Shown in pieces: positions 1-6,683 of a stretch of 12,235 nt of DNA; positions within the stretch are counted from its first letter, which is position 1; each line of letters starts with the position of its first letter. Source of the DNA: Syntrophomonadaceae bacterium (GTDB taxonomy: Bacteria > Bacillota > Syntrophomonadia > Syntrophomonadales > Syntrophothermaceae); the NCBI GenBank assembly GCA_029907055.1, contig JARYMO010000022.1, positions 1 to 12,235 on the forward strand. Reading direction: 5' to 3'. Position numbers and translations under genes: made by a program. The notes below the pieces were generated by a model. That model had not been told where the DNA came from, did not search any database, and was given only the letters and a program-made list of their open reading frames with translations.

Positions 1-1049
1 TCAAAGGGGATGGTGTTCTTGTTGGCGGTGATGTTGGCCGCTTCAAGCAGCAACTCGGCTTGCTGGCCCGTCATCCCCCGCGCTTTCACATCCACCAACA
101 TCAGGTGATTGTCGGTGCCGCCGGAGACCAACCTCAGGCCGTTGGCCGCGAGTTCGGCGGCCAAGGTACGCGCATTGTCAACAATGCGTTGTTGATACTC
201 GAGGAATTCCGGAGTCATGGCCTCCTTCAGGCACACCGCCTTGCTGGCAATGACGTGCATCAAGGGGCCCCCTTGGATACCAGGGAACACGGCCTTGTCA
301 ATGCGAGCAGCCCATTCTTCCCGGCACAGGATCATGCCACCGCGCGGGCCGCGCAGGGTCTTATGGGTGGTGGTAGTCACGAAATCAGCGTGGGGGATGG
401 GACTGGGATGCAGCCCCGCCGCTACCAGCCCGGCGATGTGTGCCATGTCCACCAGAAGCAGTGCCCCTACCTCATCGGCAATGGAACGGAAAGCCGCAAA
501 GTCAATGATACGGGGGTAGGCACTGGCGCCAGCTACAATCATGCGAGGACGCGCCTGGCGAGCAATGTCCCGCACCTCATCGTAGTCGATGGTCTCCGTG
601 TGGCGACTGACCCCGTAGGCCGCGATCTTGAAGTAGGTGCCCGAGATGTTCACTGGACTGCCGTGGGTCAGGTGCCCACCGTGAGAGAGGTTCATCCCCA
701 GGATGGTATCCCCGGGGTTAAGGGCGGCGAAGTAGACCGCCGTGTTCGCTTGGGCTCCCGAGTGAGGCTGGACATTGGCGTGCTCGGCGCCGAACAGCTG
801 CTTGGCCCGGGTGCGAGCCAATTCCTCCGCCACGTCCACGAACTCGCAGCCGCCGTAGTAGCGCTTCCCAGGGTATCCCTCGGCGTACTTGTTGGTCATC
901 ACACACCCCTGGGCGGCCATCACGGCTCGCGAGACAAAGTTCTCCGAGGCAATGAGCTCCAGCTTGGTGGCCTGCCTCACTTCCTCCTGCGCAATGGCTT
1001 CCGCGAGTTCCGGATCTACTGGACGCACGTACTGTTCGATGTAGTCCAC
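1..1049 (-). CDS. glyA: Serine hydroxymethyltransferase, C-terminus cut by window edge
   Basis: Cytoplasmic PLP enzyme that interconverts serine plus tetrahydrofolate with glycine plus 5,10-methylene-tetrahydrofolate, the main entry of one-carbon units. About 349 residues are present of a usual 410-420; the 3' end lies beyond position 1. The N-terminus reads VDYIEQYVRPVDPEL. LIASENFVS is near residues 31-40, GKRYYGG near 61-67, HSGAQAN near 96-102, and the PLP-lysine motif TTTHKTLRGPRGG places the Schiff-base Lys near residue 230, as in E. coli GlyA. I chose the GTG at 1049 because the G-run at 1055-1061 sits 5 bases before it as a Shine-Dalgarno. A GTG at 1055 in the same frame would start inside that G-run. 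The gene starts 11 bp after the rpiB stop, so the two are probably cotranscribed, as in B. subtilis. Identity is secure; the exact start is less so. Confidence 0.96.
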   Translation of the reverse strand, partial: MDYIEQYVRPVDPELAEAIAQEEVRQATKLELIASENFVSRAVMAAQGCVMTNKYAEGYPGKRYYGGCEFVDVAEELARTRAKQLFGAEHANVQPHSGAQANTAVYFAALNPGDTILGMNLSHGGHLTHGSPVNISGTYFKIAAYGVSRHTETIDYDEVRDIARQARPRMIVAGASAYPRIIDFAAFRSIADEVGALLLVDMAHIAGLVAAGLHPSPIPHADFVTTTTHKTLRGPRGGMILCREEWAARIDKAVFPGIQGGPLMHVIASKAVCLKEAMTPEFLEYQQRIVDNARTLAAELAANGLRLVSGGTDNHLMLVDVKARGMTGQQAELLLEAANITANKNTIPF

Positions 1050-1060
1050 CTGCACCCCCC

Positions 1061-1510
1061 CTATCGCTGACCGTCTGACTCCAGCGCGCGGATCTTTTCT
1101 ACCCGGCGCGCGTGCCGACCCCCTTCAAAGGGGGTCTCCAGGAAACAGCGGACGATAACCGCTGCCAGCTCCTCGCTGATGATGCGGGCTCCCAGCGCCA
1201 GCACATTGGCGTCATTGTGGCTACGCGCGGCGTGTGCCACCGGCACTGAAGAGCACACCGCCGCCCGCACCCCGGGGATCTTGTTGGCCGCAATCGCCAT
1301 CCCGGTCCCCGTCCCACATACCAGGATGCCCATCGCCCCTTGAGTTCCGACCACCGAGCGGGCGACCCGGGCGGCGATATCCGGGTAGTCGACGGGGTCG
1401 GCCGACTCGCTCCCGAAATCGCTCACGGGGTGACCGGATTCTGCCAGGAGATTCCGCAACTTTTCCTTCAGTTCGTACCCCGCGTGGTCGCTGCCTATCA
1501 TGATTCTCAT
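1061..1510 (-). CDS. rpiB: Ribose-5-phosphate isomerase B (RpiB/LacAB family)
   Basis: Interconverts ribose-5-phosphate and ribulose-5-phosphate in the non-oxidative pentose phosphate pathway. At 149 residues it has the usual RpiB length. It begins MRIMIGSDHAGYELK (SDHAG at 7-11) and has DYPD at 41-44. The active-site segment CGTGTGMAIAANK carries the family's catalytic Cys at 65, and SHNDAN carries the conserved His at 98. The frame stays open for 54 codons upstream, but that part looks non-coding for this family. The ATG at 1510 has AGGTG six bases upstream and gives the canonical N-terminus. The upstream neighbours are a candidate 30-residue small ORF ending 14 bp before it and, further up, a YwlE-type phosphatase gene. 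glyA follows at once. The gene contains a 20-bp near-palindrome at 1117-1136 in its 3' part. Confidence 0.96.
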   Translation of the reverse strand: MRIMIGSDHAGYELKEKLRNLLAESGHPVSDFGSESADPVDYPDIAARVARSVVGTQGAMGILVCGTGTGMAIAANKIPGVRAAVCSSVPVAHAARSHNDANVLALGARIISEELAAVIVRCFLETPFEGGRHARRVEKIRALESDGQR

Positions 1511-1524
1511 CGCCGGCACCTGTG

Positions 1525-1617
1525 TCACCCCTGTACCGTGAACCGATTGAACAGCCGCTCCAACTCCCGCCCTCTCTGTATGCACCGACACATTTCTTCT
1601 ACGTTCGACCGTTCCAT
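1525..1617 (-). CDS. Candidate 30-residue small protein upstream of rpiB
   Basis: I do not recognise this peptide. The ATG at 1615-1617 is preceded by AGGAG six bases upstream. The frame runs 30 codons to a TGA 14 bases before the rpiB ATG, a typical operon spacing. The product begins MERSNVEEMCRCIQ, has two Cys separated by one residue (CRC near residues 10-12), and continues with an Arg/Glu/Leu-rich stretch (RELERLFNRF) that could form one amphipathic helix. There is no signal peptide and no obvious membrane segment. It lies downstream of a putative promoter at 1679-1708 and would be the first cistron of the rpiB-glyA transcript. It could be a real microprotein, a translational coupler for rpiB, or chance. 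Only codon conservation in relatives would decide. Confidence 0.45.
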   Translation of the reverse strand: MERSNVEEMCRCIQRGRELERLFNRFTVQG

Positions 1618-1678
1618 TCCTGTCTCCTGTCCATTGCCCCCGCCCTCCGCCATGAACCACCAGCGGCGGCATGGCTTA

Positions 1679-1708
1679 ATGATACGGCGTTTTTCTCGCC
1701 GCGCTCAA
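1679..1708 (-). promoter_or_regulatory. Putative sigma-A promoter for the small ORF-rpiB-glyA unit
   Basis: On the minus strand TTGAGC (1703-1708, four of six consensus bases) is followed after 18 bases by TATCAT (1679-1684, five of six). The spacer holds a 5-bp inverted repeat, CGGCG/CGCCG, around an A-rich loop (1685-1701), which might be a protein-binding site. Transcription would start about 60 bases before the candidate small ORF at 1617. It is a prediction from consensus only. Confidence 0.45.
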
Positions 1709-1800
1709 CCCCATTTTTGAGACCTGCCCCCGTCCCCCGAACAGCAATGAAGCAGCCTTCTCTGGACGGTGACAGGCTGCTCATCTATGACCGTGATCAT
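1705..1800 (-). CDS. Candidate 31-residue leader peptide or small ORF after ywlE
   Basis: Not recognised. The ATG at 1800 has AGGAG five bases upstream, and it lies 31 bp after the ywlE stop. The frame runs 31 codons, beginning MITVIDEQPVTVQRRLL, has an adjacent Cys pair in the middle, and ends at a TGA overlapping the putative -35 element at 1703-1708. The coding stretch contains an 8-bp inverted repeat (1751-1758 with 1774-1781), so translation could affect RNA folding, as in a leader peptide. The second half (Gly, Ser, Arg, Gln, Lys, Trp) looks less protein-like than the first. It is weaker than the 30-residue ORF nearer rpiB and may be chance. Confidence 0.3.
   Translation of the reverse strand: MITVIDEQPVTVQRRLLHCCSGDGGRSQKWG
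1751..1781 (-). promoter_or_regulatory. 8-bp inverted repeat in the ywlE-rpiB interval
   Basis: AGCAGCCT and AGGCTGCT form a perfect 8-bp stem around a 15-base loop. On the minus-strand transcript no U-run follows (the next bases are UCAUUGCUGUU), so it is not a standard intrinsic terminator. It could be an mRNA processing or stabilising hairpin that separates ywlE from the downstream unit. Confidence 0.35.
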
Positions 1801-1831
1801 TGTTTCTCCTGGGCCGGGGTGGCTGTCTCTG

Positions 1832-2371
1832 TTAGGCGGAGTCGCCAGTGCTGCTCGCAGCGTTTCCTCCCCCCTTCGCTCCGGGCCCTGGGCAGTGCTG
1901 GCCGACCACCCGCACCAGGAACGCGCGGACCAGCTCACGGATGCGCCCGCAACTCTCGCGGTACGCATCCAGCCCCAGCCCGATGGGGTCCGGAACGCCG
2001 TCCTCCGCCATTCCACTCAGATAGTCGCCGGGACTGCTCAGCCGTGGCACAATCTCCGGGTATCGGGCCGCCAGTTCGTCTCGGTGAGCCCGGGTCATGG
2101 TCAGCACGAAGTCAGCATTCCGCAAAAGCTCGCCGTCCACCTGCCGGCTGCGATGTGGTCCCAGTTCTATCCCCAGTTCGCGCAGGGCTTCCACCGCCAG
2201 GGGAGAGGCCGGAAGCCCGGGCAGGGCATGGAGACCGGCCGATCCTGCTTCGAAGAAATCTGCGCACTGAGAAAACTCTTCGCGCAGAACCGATCGGAAG
2301 ACGGCCACCGCCATCGGACTGCGACACGTATTGCCCGAGCACACGAACAGCACTTTCAGCTTGTTGCTCAC
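1832..2371 (-). CDS. ywlE: Low-molecular-weight phosphatase, probable protein arginine phosphatase (YwlE type)
   Basis: Cytoplasmic phosphatase of the LMW-PTP fold, 179 residues. The P-loop CSGNTCRSP is at residues 11-19 (nucleophile Cys11, Arg17) and the general acid is Asp128 in DPIG. Thr15 in the loop (GNTCR) matches the Thr that gives B. subtilis YwlE its preference for phospho-arginine; tyrosine-specific relatives usually have Ile there. I therefore infer removal of arginine phosphorylation placed by McsB-type kinases. The last 20 or so residues (from about 160: Gly, Pro, Ala, Ser rich) extend beyond the usual length of about 150 and look disordered. It starts with a GTG at 2371 whose GTGA overlaps the sua5 stop; GAGGTG five bases upstream is the ribosome site. 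The tight link to sua5 matches the B. subtilis ywlC-ywlE region. Confidence 0.88.
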   Translation of the reverse strand: MSNKLKVLFVCSGNTCRSPMAVAVFRSVLREEFSQCADFFEAGSAGLHALPGLPASPLAVEALRELGIELGPHRSRQVDGELLRNADFVLTMTRAHRDELAARYPEIVPRLSSPGDYLSGMAEDGVPDPIGLGLDAYRESCGRIRELVRAFLVRVVGQHCPGPGAKGGGNAASSTGDSA

Positions 2372-3378
2372 GCTTTCACCTCATCGGTATCGACCCCAGC
2401 GCATCGGCGCACCCGCTCCATCAGTGCCGTCCCTGCCCCCTCTTCCGGGTAGGGCTCGACCAACAGGGTCTCGATCCCGCGACTTTCAGCTTCGCGCAAG
2501 ATTCCGAACCACTGTACCCCCGCTACCACGGGGTCGGGGTCCATGCGGAATACTGGCACTGCTAATCGGTTGGCCCAGTCCAGCCACGTATCGCTGTGCA
2601 CGGCCATGGCCACCCCCCTTGCTTCCCCGGCCTGCACTGCCGCGCAGGAGGTGTCGCCCGGCTTGTCGGTCAGCAGTATCACTTTCATGGCCGTCGAAGG
2701 CCTCGTCTGCCGCACCAGTGCGTGGGAGGGAGCAGCCTCAATAGACCCTGGCACCACCTGCTCCAGCTGCTCACGAGGAATGGCTCCCGGCCGCAAGATA
2801 CGGAACGGGCGCCGGGAAACGTCCAGAACGGTCGACTCTACGCCGGTGAAAGTGTCCCCCCCGTCAAGGATCACCGCGATTCTCCCCTCCAGGTCGTCGC
2901 GCACGTGCGCGGCGCAGGTCGGACTGGGTCTCCCTGACAGGTTTGCACTGGGAGCCGCGAGCGGCCCAGCTCGCTCGATGAGAGCCAAGGCCACTGGGTG
3001 TGCTGGCATCCTCACCCCCACCGTACTCCCGTAACCCCGCACCACCTGGGGAACGGCATCCGAGGCCTCCATCACCAGCGTCAGCGGCCCGGGCCAGAAC
3101 ACCTCCATCAACCTGGCCGCCTCTTCCGGTATCTCCCGCACCAGCGGATACACCTGCTCACGAGAGCTGACGTGCACGATGAGGGGCTTTTCCGGGGGCC
3201 GTCCCTTGGCCACGAAGATCTGCTTTACCGCTTTCTCGTCGGTCGCGAGCGCTCCCAGCCCGTACACTGTTTCGGTGGGAAACGCCACCAATTGACCGCG
3301 GCGCAGGTACCCAGCGGCGCACTCCACTGTTGCCGCGTCAGGGCAGCGGGGGTCGACCTTGCAGTAACGGGTCCGCAC
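2368..3378 (-). CDS. ywlC: L-threonylcarbamoyladenylate synthase (Sua5/YwlC, long form)
   Basis: Makes threonylcarbamoyl-AMP from threonine, bicarbonate and ATP, the first step of the t6A modification at position 37 of ANN-decoding tRNAs. The product has 336 residues, the length of the two-domain Sua5 form. The N-terminal YrdC domain (about 15-205) shows AFPTETVYGLG, KGRPPEKPLIVHV and PSANLSG; the Sua5 C-terminal domain occupies about 215-335. I chose the GTG at 3378, with GGAGG eight bases upstream and giving MRTRYCKVDPRCPD. This start lies inside prmC, so the two reading frames overlap by 41 bp, which implies translational coupling. The 3' end overlaps ywlE by 4 bp. PrfA, PrmC and Sua5 all act in translation fidelity or termination, so the operon is functionally coherent. 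Confidence 0.95.
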   Translation of the reverse strand: MRTRYCKVDPRCPDAATVECAAGYLRRGQLVAFPTETVYGLGALATDEKAVKQIFVAKGRPPEKPLIVHVSSREQVYPLVREIPEEAARLMEVFWPGPLTLVMEASDAVPQVVRGYGSTVGVRMPAHPVALALIERAGPLAAPSANLSGRPSPTCAAHVRDDLEGRIAVILDGGDTFTGVESTVLDVSRRPFRILRPGAIPREQLEQVVPGSIEAAPSHALVRQTRPSTAMKVILLTDKPGDTSCAAVQAGEARGVAMAVHSDTWLDWANRLAVPVFRMDPDPVVAGVQWFGILREAESRGIETLLVEPYPEEGAGTALMERVRRCAGVDTDEVKA

Positions 3379-4246
3379 TTTCTGCGCCTCCCTTCCTTGC
3401 GACCACCACGCGATCCCTTCCTGTCAGGTCAGGGAGGACGGACACTTCGGAGAATTCTTGCAGAAGCCCCAGCATTGCCTGACCTTGCCGATGATCTATC
3501 TCCACCACCAGGTACCCTCCCGGCACCAGCATCCTCCCCGCCTGGGGGATGAGCCGCCGGTAGAGCGCCAATCCGTCGTGGCCCCCGTCCAGCGCAACGC
3601 GCGGTTCGTAGCGCAGCAGCCCCTTCCCCAGTTCGCTCGCCTCCGCACTCGGGACGTAGGGAAGGTTGGCCACCACCATGTCGAGGGCCAGGCCTCGTTT
3701 CTCCAGTGGTTCCAGGAGATCGCCATGCAGGAGTGTCACGCGCTCTTCGACGCCGTGTCGTGCGATGTTGCGCTGGGCGATGTCCAGGGCCGGAGCGCTG
3801 AGGTCGATGGCCCAGAGCGAACTCCGCGGCAGATGCCGCGCTAGAGTCACGGCAATGGCCCCTGAGCCGGTCCCAACATCGGCGATGCAGTGCGACGGCT
3901 CTCCTCGCCCGGCCAGGTCCAGGACCACATCCACCAGCAGCTCGGTCTCCGGCCGCGGCACCAGGACTCCCGGCCCCACCTCGAAGCGCAACGAGTAGAA
4001 CTCGCGGTAGCCGACGAGATAGGCCACCGGTTGGCCCTGCAGGCGCCGATGCACCAACTCCCGGAAACGCTGCCTTTCTTCCTGATTGACGGGCTGGTGA
4101 TAGTTGACGTAGAGGTGCACCCGGTCAGCGTCCAGTACGTGCGCGAGCAGCACCTCCGCTTCCAGGCGCGGATGCTCGAATCCCTCCCGGGCAAAGCGGT
4201 TGGTCGTCCACTCCACCAAGGCCTGAATGGTCCATATTTCCTGCAT
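3338..4246 (-). CDS. prmC: Peptide chain release factor N5-glutamine methyltransferase
   Basis: SAM-dependent methyltransferase that methylates the Gln of the GGQ motif in release factors, here encoded immediately upstream as prfA. 302 residues. The N-terminal helical domain covers about 1-85. The Rossmann methyltransferase domain follows, with SAM motif ADVGTGSGAIAVT at about 122-134 and VPRPETE at about 96-102. The substrate-binding motif, usually NPPY, reads NLPY at about 194-197. The start is the ATG at 4246, 2 bp after the prfA stop. The last 18 or so residues (after GRDRVVVARK) go beyond the usual end and are encoded by sequence shared with the start of sua5. Confidence 0.95.
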   Translation of the reverse strand: MQEIWTIQALVEWTTNRFAREGFEHPRLEAEVLLAHVLDADRVHLYVNYHQPVNQEERQRFRELVHRRLQGQPVAYLVGYREFYSLRFEVGPGVLVPRPETELLVDVVLDLAGRGEPSHCIADVGTGSGAIAVTLARHLPRSSLWAIDLSAPALDIAQRNIARHGVEERVTLLHGDLLEPLEKRGLALDMVVANLPYVPSAEASELGKGLLRYEPRVALDGGHDGLALYRRLIPQAGRMLVPGGYLVVEIDHRQGQAMLGLLQEFSEVSVLPDLTGRDRVVVARKGGAESADPLLQGRPPLP

Positions 4247-4248
4247 GC

Positions 4249-5316
4249 TCAGTCGACCATCCTCAGTCGCTCTGCTTGGTCGTGGCTGATCAGCGCATCC
4301 ACGATTTCATTCAGTTGCCCGGCCAGGACAGCATCCAGCTTGTGCAGAGTGAGGTTGATGCGGTGATCCGTGACTCTTCCCTGGGGGAAGTTGTAGGTGC
4401 GAATGCGTTCACTTCTGTCCCCGCTGCCCACCTGGCTGCGTCGGGTTCCCGCAATCTCCGCGTCGTGTTCCGCCTGTTTGAGTTCCAACAGCCGAGCCCG
4501 CAGGACCCGCATGGCCTTGTCCTTGTTCTTGTGTTGCGACTTCTCGTCCTGGCAACTCACCACCAAGCCGGTGGGGATGTGGGTGATGCGCACGGCGGAC
4601 TGGGTGGTATTCACTGACTGCCCCCCGGGACCACTGGAGCAGAACACGTCCACCCGGATATCGTTGGGGTTGATCTCCACCTCGACCTCTTCCGCCTCGG
4701 GCAACACCGCGACCGTAGCCGCCGAGGTATGGATCCGCCCCCCGGACTCCGTCACCGGGATACGCTGCACTCGATGCACCCCGGACTCGTACTTCAGTCG
4801 ACTGTAGGCGCCTTTCCCTTCAACCAGGAAGATGATCTCCTTGAAGCCACCCAGGTCCGAAGGGCTCGAGTCCATGATCTCCACCCTCCACCCCTGCTGC
4901 TCCGCGTAGCGCGCATACATCTTGAACAGATCAGCAGCAAACAGTGCCGCTTCTTGCCCTCCCGTACCGGCGCGAATCTCCATAATAACGTTCTTGCTGT
5001 CATTGGGGTCCTGCGGAAGCAGCAGAATCTTGAGCGCTCTCTCCAGTTCCTCCTCACGGCGAGCCAGCGACTCCAGCTCTTCTTCAAGCATGGCGCGCAT
5101 CTCCGGGTCCGGGTTCTCCTCCAGCATGCCGCGCACGTCGCCGCGTTCCCGGCGCACCTTCTTGAACTCCCGATAGGTGGTCACCAGATCAGACATATCT
5201 GCATGCGCCTTGGCGTATTTCTGGAACCGGGGCTGGTCAGCGATGATTTCAGGCTTCCCTAACAACCCGGTAATTTCTTCATACTGTTCTTCCAGTTTGT
5301 CGAGCTTGTCCAGCAT
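4249..5316 (-). CDS. prfA: Peptide chain release factor 1
   Basis: Recognises UAA and UAG stop codons in the ribosomal A site and triggers release of the finished protein. 355 residues, close to the family's roughly 355-360. The N-terminal coiled domain covers about 1-110, a PCRF domain follows, and SSGPGGQSVNTTQ carries the catalytic GGQ at 231-233. The codon-reading tripeptide is PVT at 187-189 (RIPVTESGGRIHTS), which marks RF1; RF2 has SPF. I chose the ATG at 5316 (MLDKLDKLEEQYEE), the standard RF1 N-terminus, over an open frame reaching a TTG at 5349. Purine-rich sequence (GGGGGAGAAAGGTGG) lies just before it. prmC follows after 2 bp. Confidence 0.97.
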   Translation of the reverse strand: MLDKLDKLEEQYEEITGLLGKPEIIADQPRFQKYAKAHADMSDLVTTYREFKKVRRERGDVRGMLEENPDPEMRAMLEEELESLARREEELERALKILLLPQDPNDSKNVIMEIRAGTGGQEAALFAADLFKMYARYAEQQGWRVEIMDSSPSDLGGFKEIIFLVEGKGAYSRLKYESGVHRVQRIPVTESGGRIHTSAATVAVLPEAEEVEVEINPNDIRVDVFCSSGPGGQSVNTTQSAVRITHIPTGLVVSCQDEKSQHKNKDKAMRVLRARLLELKQAEHDAEIAGTRRSQVGSGDRSERIRTYNFPQGRVTDHRINLTLHKLDAVLAGQLNEIVDALISHDQAERLRMVD

Positions 5317-5394
5317 GGCCACCTTTCTCCCCCACCGGGTTCCCGTCAATTCATGCTTGATTACTGCTGCAGTAGCGCCGTGGGTTCATGGCCT

Positions 5395-6351
5395 TCACGC
5401 TTCCGCCACTGCGGCCAAGGCACGCACGGCCACCTCGATCTGGTCATCGCTCGGCTCCCGGGTGGTGAGCTGCTGAAGCCAGAGACCGGGGGCCATCAAC
5501 CACTGGGCCCATCTCCGGTCCGCATAGCGTGCGGTGAACCGGGTGAACTCGTAGGCAATTCCCGCCACCAGAGGCAAGAGCACGAGGCGCGATGCCACCT
5601 TCCAGCCCAGACCCCCGTTTCCCAACAGTGAGAACACAAATATCGCCGCCACCATCACCACCAGGAGGAAGCTGGTACCGCAACGCGGGTGCAGGGTGGA
5701 GCGGGGCCGCGCATGTGCCACGGTAAGAGGATCGCCTTGTTCTAAGGTGTGGACCGCCTTGTGTTCGGCCCCATGGTACATGAAGACGCGGGCTATCTCT
5801 TCCATGCGCGAAATGGCCACCACGTAGCCCAGGAACACGGCAATCCTGATTACTCCTTCGACCATGTTCTGGCCCAGCGCGCTGGCAATGACTTCTCGGC
5901 CGAGGTGCGCCAGGCCTGTGGGGATAAGAACGAACAGTACTACTGCCATCGCCACTGCCATCGCTACGGTCACGGCAATTTCGCGCCCCGACAGTTCTTC
6001 CCCCTCCTCGGCCGCAGCGAGGCTGGCGGAGCGGTTGAGCGCCCGCATCCCGATCACCAGGGAGTCCGCCAACACAAAGGCGCCACGCACGAACGGCCAC
6101 CTGAGCACCCGCCAGCGCTCGGTGAGCGAGCAATACTCGCTCTTCTCCACCGTTACGCTCCCGTCCGGGGTGCGTACCGCCAGGGCCACATGGCGCGGCC
6201 CCCGCATCATCACGCCCTCGATGACTGCCTGGCCACCATACTGGAAGCTTACTGCCAGAAGCCCCGCTCCCCGCCGCAGTCGCCGGCAACGGGCCTGCGG
6301 GTCGTCCCCCCCCGAGGGACGGCACTTGGCCCACTGTAGCCCTTGGTTCAT
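5395..6351 (-). CDS. DUF1385 (YqhQ-like) multi-spanning membrane protein
   Basis: Family of unknown biochemical function, common in Bacillota and often beside prfA/prmC. 318 residues. Diagnostic motifs are GGQAVIEGVMMRGP at about 39-52, MYHGAEHKAVHTLE at about 191-204 and HPRCGTSFL at about 221-229. Likely membrane helices are near 126-147, 166-181, 225-245 and 254-268; the N-terminal hundred residues and the C-terminus are probably cytoplasmic. The frame is open further upstream, but I chose the ATG at 6351, with GGGGGA five bases before it. It is the first gene after the rpmE terminator and probably heads the DUF1385-prfA-prmC-sua5-ywlE unit; prfA starts 78 bp downstream. The conserved His and Glu residues in AEHK suggest a metal or active site, which is inference. 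Confidence 0.9.
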   Translation of the reverse strand: MNQGLQWAKCRPSGGDDPQARCRRLRRGAGLLAVSFQYGGQAVIEGVMMRGPRHVALAVRTPDGSVTVEKSEYCSLTERWRVLRWPFVRGAFVLADSLVIGMRALNRSASLAAAEEGEELSGREIAVTVAMAVAMAVVLFVLIPTGLAHLGREVIASALGQNMVEGVIRIAVFLGYVVAISRMEEIARVFMYHGAEHKAVHTLEQGDPLTVAHARPRSTLHPRCGTSFLLVVMVAAIFVFSLLGNGGLGWKVASRLVLLPLVAGIAYEFTRFTARYADRRWAQWLMAPGLWLQQLTTREPSDDQIEVAVRALAAVAEA

Positions 6352-6410
6352 GGTAATCCCCCGTCCACGTCGACCCACCCGGATCACGCCTTGGTGGCCT
6401 GCCGGGCCGT

Positions 6411-6443
6411 CAAAAAGAAGAGAGCAGAGTCCGTGCCTCTGCT
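6411..6443 (-). terminator. Rho-independent terminator of rpmE
   Basis: Directly after the rpmE stop codon, a 7-bp perfect stem AGCAGAG/CTCTGCT (6437-6443 with 6423-6429) with a 7-base loop is followed on the minus strand by CTCTTCTTTTTG, a T-rich tract. This fits an intrinsic terminator that ends the rpmE transcript before the DUF1385 gene. The run is not a pure T tract, so some read-through is possible. Confidence 0.75.
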
Positions 6444-6444
6444 G

Positions 6445-6648
6445 CTACTTCAAGCCGTATTTCTTCTTGAACTTGTCGACCCGTCCCCCGGTCTCCGCCA
6501 CCCTGAGCTTGCTTCCAGTGTAGAAGGGGTGGCACTTGGAGCATATCTCGACCCGGAGGTTTTCCTTTGTCGACCCGGTCTCAAAGGCGTTCCCGCACGC
6601 GCACGTCACGGTGGTACGGAAGAACTTGGGGTGTATGTCGTTTTTCAC
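6445..6648 (-). CDS. rpmE: 50S ribosomal protein L31, zinc-binding (C+) form
   Basis: Large-subunit ribosomal protein that bridges the subunits. 67 residues, normal for L31. It starts VKNDIHPKFF and has CAC near residues 16-18 and CSKC near 36-39, the four-cysteine zinc site of the C+ type. The C-terminus GRVDKFKKKYGLK is typical. I chose the GTG at 6648 because AGAGGTG lies five bases upstream; an ATG nine codons further up has no comparable site and would add a non-family extension. The gene is flanked by its own promoter (6684-6712) and terminator (6411-6443), so it is probably a single-gene unit, as expected for a ribosomal protein that needs high expression. Confidence 0.96.
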   Translation of the reverse strand: MKNDIHPKFFRTTVTCACGNAFETGSTKENLRVEICSKCHPFYTGSKLRVAETGGRVDKFKKKYGLK

Positions 6649-6683
6649 GGTTTCACCTCTCTTCTCGGCATGCAACCGAGCCT

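Noticed and set aside
60..1070. Long plus-strand open frame of 336 codons
   Set aside because: It is the antisense of glyA; its translation has no recognisable family motif, while the minus strand gives a clear serine hydroxymethyltransferase.
1511..1672. 54-codon N-terminal extension of rpiB
   Set aside because: RpiB begins at MRIMIGSDHAG; the extension overlaps the 30-residue small ORF in another frame and has no family similarity.
1522..2565. Plus-strand open frame of 347 codons across the rpiB-ywlE gap
   Set aside because: Pro/Arg-rich shadow of ywlE and sua5 in GC-rich DNA, with no family motif and no ribosome site seen.
5444..6334. Minus-strand open frame of 296 codons overlapping the DUF1385 gene
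   Set aside because: Alternative frame of the same strand; Gly/Arg/Pro-rich with no motif, while the DUF1385 frame has all family signatures and membrane helices.
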